Shown one piece after another: positions 61,222 to 64,000 of a stretch of DNA of 64,000 nt. The translations under genes were made by a program, and so were the position numbers. The notes under the pieces were generated by a model that did no database searches, had not been told where the DNA came from, and saw only the letters and a list, made by a program, of their open reading frames with translations. How positions within the stretch are numbered: position 1 is the stretch's first letter; each line of letters starts with the position of its first letter. Origin of the DNA: Deltaproteobacteria bacterium (GTDB lineage: Bacteria; Myxococcota_A; UBA9160; UBA6930); the NCBI GenBank assembly GCA_029261795.1, contig JAJDAP010000029.1, positions 23,453 to 87,452 of the forward strand. Direction: 5' to 3'.

Positions 61222-62593
61222 ACTGCTCCCGGTAGCGGCGAACCACGGCCAGCGCGAACACGTTCAACGACAGCGTCATGATGAATAACATCAGCCCGAG
61301 CGCAAAGGCCGACAGCGTCTTCGCGCTGTCGAACTCCTGGTCGCCCGTCAGCAATGTGACGATCTGAACCGTCACCGTGGTCACGGCTTCGAACGGGTTC
61401 GCGGTGAGATTCGCCCGCGTGCCAACGGCCATCACGACGATCATGGTCTCGCCGATGGCTCGGGAGATCGCAAGCAGCACGGCGCTGACCACCCCCGGGA
61501 GCGCCGCAGGAAGCACCACGCGACGAATCGTTTCCGAAGGCGTCGCGCCGAGCCCGAGGGAGCCCTCCCGGAGCGATTGGGGCACGGCGTTGATCACGTC
61601 GTCGGAAAGGGACGAGATGAAGGGAATGATCATCACGCCCATGATCAGGCCCGCGACGAGGGCACTCTCCGAGGCCACGTCGATACCCAACTCCTTGCCG
61701 AAGCCGCGAACGAGTGGAGCCACCGTCAGTGCGGCGAAGAATCCATAGACGACGGTCGGAATCCCAGCCAACACCTCCAGCAACGGCTTCACCCATCCGC
61801 GCACCGCGCTCGTCGCGTACTCCGACAGGTAGATCGCCGAGAGGAGACCAACCGGAACCGCAACGAACATCGCGATCGCGGTGATGAGCAACGTGCCCGC
61901 GAAGACTGGAAGCGCACCGAAGGCGCCGGAGGAGCCTACCTGATCCTCGCGGATCGCGGTCTGTGGGCTCCATTCGGTACCGAACAGGAAGTCCGCGATC
62001 GGAACCTGACCGAAGAACCGGGAGGCCTCGAACGCCAGTGATAGCACGATGCCGATCGTCACGAGAATCGCCACGGCGGACGATGTTGCCAGGATCGCGA
62101 GCACGGTTCGCTCGACGGCGTTGCGCGCGCGGAGTTCCGGAGTGATCCGCCCGCGCGACCACGCGAGTCCGGCTACCGCTGCCGCGAGGACGACTCCGAG
62201 CATCAGCGCCTCGCCGAAGCGGGATAGTCTGGCCCAGTGAGCGGCAGCAGCTTCGAGCGCCGGAGTCGGCGCCCCTGTGGTGATCGCTCCGCTCGCGAGA
62301 GCGGCAGCATCGGACAGGAAGCGTTCCACGCGCTCGGCCGGAAGATCTCGGAGCCCATCTGCCACGCCGTTCAGCACGAGTGCCTCGACGATTCGAGGTT
62401 CGAGGACGAGCCCCGCGAGCAGTAGCAACAAGGCCGGCAGCCCGCACCAGAGCGCGACGAATTGGCCGTGGTAAACCGGTCGCGAGTGGAGCTGTCGGGG
62501 GTCGCCGCCGGCTACCACGAGCGATCGCCGCCGCCCGGTGGTCCAGGCGGCGGCGATCAGCAGGAGCAGTAGGAGTGCGGAGATTCCGGTCAC
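61214..62593 (-). CDS. pstC: Phosphate ABC transporter permease PstC
   Basis: The 459-residue membrane protein has the permease domain at the C-terminal end (FAGTLLITAIAMFVAVPVGL, PLLEVLAGIPTVVYGFFAAL, SLGLGATPSETIRRVVLPA and IGETMIVVMAVGTRANLT). Three additional N-terminal helices with a loop domain make it longer than E. coli PstC (319 residues). Both permeases share this enlarged design. It pairs with PstA to form the phosphate channel. Confidence 0.95.
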   Translation of the reverse strand: MTGISALLLLLLIAAAWTTGRRRSLVVAGGDPRQLHSRPVYHGQFVALWCGLPALLLLLAGLVLEPRIVEALVLNGVADGLRDLPAERVERFLSDAAALASGAITTGAPTPALEAAAAHWARLSRFGEALMLGVVLAAAVAGLAWSRGRITPELRARNAVERTVLAILATSSAVAILVTIGIVLSLAFEASRFFGQVPIADFLFGTEWSPQTAIREDQVGSSGAFGALPVFAGTLLITAIAMFVAVPVGLLSAIYLSEYATSAVRGWVKPLLEVLAGIPTVVYGFFAALTVAPLVRGFGKELGIDVASESALVAGLIMGVMIIPFISSLSDDVINAVPQSLREGSLGLGATPSETIRRVVLPAALPGVVSAVLLAISRAIGETMIVVMAVGTRANLTANPFEAVTTVTVQIVTLLTGDQEFDSAKTLSAFALGLMLFIMTLSLNVFALAVVRRYREQYD

Positions 62594-62649
62594 GATTCCA
62601 ACTAACAGGTAGGGAGCCGCGACACCCGAGGGCGCCGCGGCGCTGCGGA

Positions 62650-63690
62650 CTATTGCAGGCTGAGGAGCATCATGCCGAGCGCTTCGGCACGGACCACCGA
62701 GCGCGCTTCGTCGGAGAGGGGAATCAGGCCCTTGTCAGCGAGGTATCCTTCCTCTCCGGCGGCAGCCTCGCTGGTGAACTCGGCGATGTACTGCTCGATG
62801 CCGGGTACGACGCCCACATGGGCCTTCTTCACGTAGAAGTAGAGGCTTCGCGAGATGGCGTAGTCACCGCTCGAGATGTTCTCGAAGGTCGGCTCGATGC
62901 CACCGACGAGGCTTCCCTGGATACGGTCGGCATTCTGGTCGAGGAACGAAAAGCCGAAGACACCGAGCGCATCCGGGTTGGCGTCGAGCTTGCTGACGAT
63001 CAGGTTGTCGTTCTCGCCCGCCTCGATGTAGGCGCCGTCCTCGCGCATCGCGTGAGCAACAGCCTGGAAGGCCTTCTTGTCCTCGCCCTTGAGCGCGGCC
63101 AGCATGGGGATCGCCTTGGCACCACCCTCCATGGCGAGTTCGACGAATGCGTCGCGAGTACCCGAGGTAGGCGGCGGACCAAGGACCTCGATTCGTCTCG
63201 CGGGAAGCGAGGCGCCGATGTCGGCCCAGGTGCGGTACGGGTTGTCGACGAGTTTTCCGTCGATCGGCACCTGCTTGGCGAGAGCACGGAAGATCTGCTC
63301 CTTCGTCAGCTCGAAGCGTGCCGCCTTCTTCGAGTTGGCCACCACGATGCCATCGAAGCCGACCTTTACCTCGACGACATCGCTCACGCCGTTCGTCGCG
63401 CACAGTTCGACTTCCGAAGCCTTGATGCGTCGCGAGGCGTTCGTGATGTCCGGGTGCTGGGTGCCGACGCCGGCGCAGAAGAGCTTGAGCCCGCCTCCGG
63501 AGCCGGTGCTCTCGACGACCGGGGTCCTGAAGTCTGTGGTCTTGCCGAACTGCTCCGCGACGGCGGTAGCGAACGGGAAGACCGTGGAGGATCCGACGAT
63601 CTTGATCTGGTCGCGGGCCGCTGCCGGCACCGCGATCGCGAGGGCCGTGGCGAAGGCCATGACCGCATTCTGGAGGGAAACTCGCTTCAC
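62650..63690 (-). CDS. pstS: Phosphate-binding protein PstS
   Basis: The 346-residue periplasmic protein has a signal peptide (VMAFATALAIAVPAAA) and PstS motifs IKIVGSSTVFPFATAVAEQF, VVESTGSGGGLKLFC, DITNASRRIKASEVELC and EVLGPPPTSGTRDAFVELAM. It captures phosphate for PstCA. First gene of the operon, 66 bases downstream of a Pho box. No lipobox is seen, so it is soluble. Confidence 0.95.
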   Translation of the reverse strand: MKRVSLQNAVMAFATALAIAVPAAARDQIKIVGSSTVFPFATAVAEQFGKTTDFRTPVVESTGSGGGLKLFCAGVGTQHPDITNASRRIKASEVELCATNGVSDVVEVKVGFDGIVVANSKKAARFELTKEQIFRALAKQVPIDGKLVDNPYRTWADIGASLPARRIEVLGPPPTSGTRDAFVELAMEGGAKAIPMLAALKGEDKKAFQAVAHAMREDGAYIEAGENDNLIVSKLDANPDALGVFGFSFLDQNADRIQGSLVGGIEPTFENISSGDYAISRSLYFYVKKAHVGVVPGIEQYIAEFTSEAAAGEEGYLADKGLIPLSDEARSVVRAEALGMMLLSLQ

Positions 63691-63755
63691 GATGAACTCC
63701 TTGTTGAGTGCGCCGGGAACCTAGATTCGCCCGGCGTCGCTTTCGTGGTCGACAT

Positions 63756-63773
63756 GTGACATTCGTGTGACGA
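63756..63773 (-). promoter_or_regulatory. Pho box upstream of pstS
   Basis: On the minus strand TCGTCAC-ACGA-ATGTCAC is a direct repeat of a 7-mer with a 4-base spacer, the geometry of the PhoB box (CTGTCAT repeated with the same spacing). It lies 66 bases before the pstS ATG, where PhoB activates under phosphate limitation. The partial gene starting at 63972 on the other strand could share it. Confidence 0.65.
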
Positions 63774-63971
63774 ATGCCGAGGTCGGGAGACGAGCCCCGC
63801 GCCCTGATTGGCTGGGGACGACTCACGACGTCTCCGTGAATGTGCTAGCGCCGCCAGGGGCTAGTCCCTTGTATCGACTGATTGCGACCGTGGTGTCATT
63901 CTCTGCGAATCGCGCCCCCCGCAGCCGATCGGTCCCCGCCGTGTTGTGGGTCGATTCACGGGGAGCCCAGC

Positions 63972-64000
63972 ATGTCGAAGAAGCGGTATCGGATCAGCCT
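63972..64000 (+). CDS. Start of a gene running off the right edge
   Basis: The ATG at 63972 follows a GGGGAG Shine-Dalgarno with a good spacing and begins MSKKRYRIS. Only nine codons are visible, so no function can be given. It is divergent from pstS and might be another phosphate-related gene; the shared upstream region holds the Pho box. Confidence 0.5.

Overview
The window is GC-rich chromosomal DNA, densely packed with genes on both strands, from a bacterium with two membranes. Markers of the double envelope are LolA, Lgt, an OmpA-type lipoprotein, MltG and an SLT transglycosylase. A PilZ protein of the type common in former Deltaproteobacteria, HEAT-repeat/HD-GYP proteins, a PEP-CTERM protein and a cysteine-rich dockerin-like protein fit an uncultured Myxococcota-, Desulfobacterota- or Binatota-like lineage. 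That placement is inference from gene content. No rRNA, tRNA or CRISPR array was recognised.

Layout. 1-8018 holds housekeeping genes (cinA, pgpA, ruvX-mltG), a HEAT-repeat protein, an SGNH protein, an OmpA lipoprotein and an SCP2-domain protein. 8105-12620 encodes two large exported proteins. 13360-27779 is a lipid or steroid catabolism cluster: P450, MaoC, DUF35, MaoC, Ltp2-like thiolase, tandem CaiB CoA-transferase and two acyl-CoA dehydrogenases. Its gene set matches the mycobacterial igr cholesterol side-chain operon. It is split by an opposite-strand block (HD-GYP plus HEAT protein) edged by remnants of a Baeyer-Villiger monooxygenase, an alpha/beta hydrolase and a thiolase. 27842-29027 is a scar zone with a frameshifted PEP-CTERM gene, an IS91-type transposase remnant and a scrap of SCP2-like sequence, followed by mreB.

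30609-38167 (minus strand) is a complete Pup-proteasome locus in the order mpa, dop, pup, prcB, prcA, an unknown 216-residue protein, pafA. Mpa would unfold pupylated proteins into the PrcBA chamber, PafA attaches Pup and Dop removes it. Pup already ends in Gly-Gly-Glu, so it needs no deamidation. An intercistronic hairpin after pup, two dyads before pafA and a candidate promoter upstream of mpa suggest graded expression. This locus in a diderm, with an uncharacterised gene embedded in it, is the most striking feature of the window.

38748-49638 contains plsC-ftsK-lolA, ssb with a Gly-rich minisatellite, a 167-bp MITE-like element, a PilZ protein, radC, an ECF sigma/anti-sigma pair, moaC, a lipase and a transglycosylase. 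49997-58332 has a PAS histidine kinase, lgt, a TetR regulator, an MFS transporter, a ferredoxin, ETF-QO and an IMPase-like protein, with two copies of a REP-like repeat. 58463-63690 is a pstSCAB-phoU phosphate operon behind a Pho box, and a further gene starts at the right edge. ETF-QO and the ferredoxin could carry electrons from the acyl-CoA dehydrogenases to the respiratory chain, linking two parts of the window.
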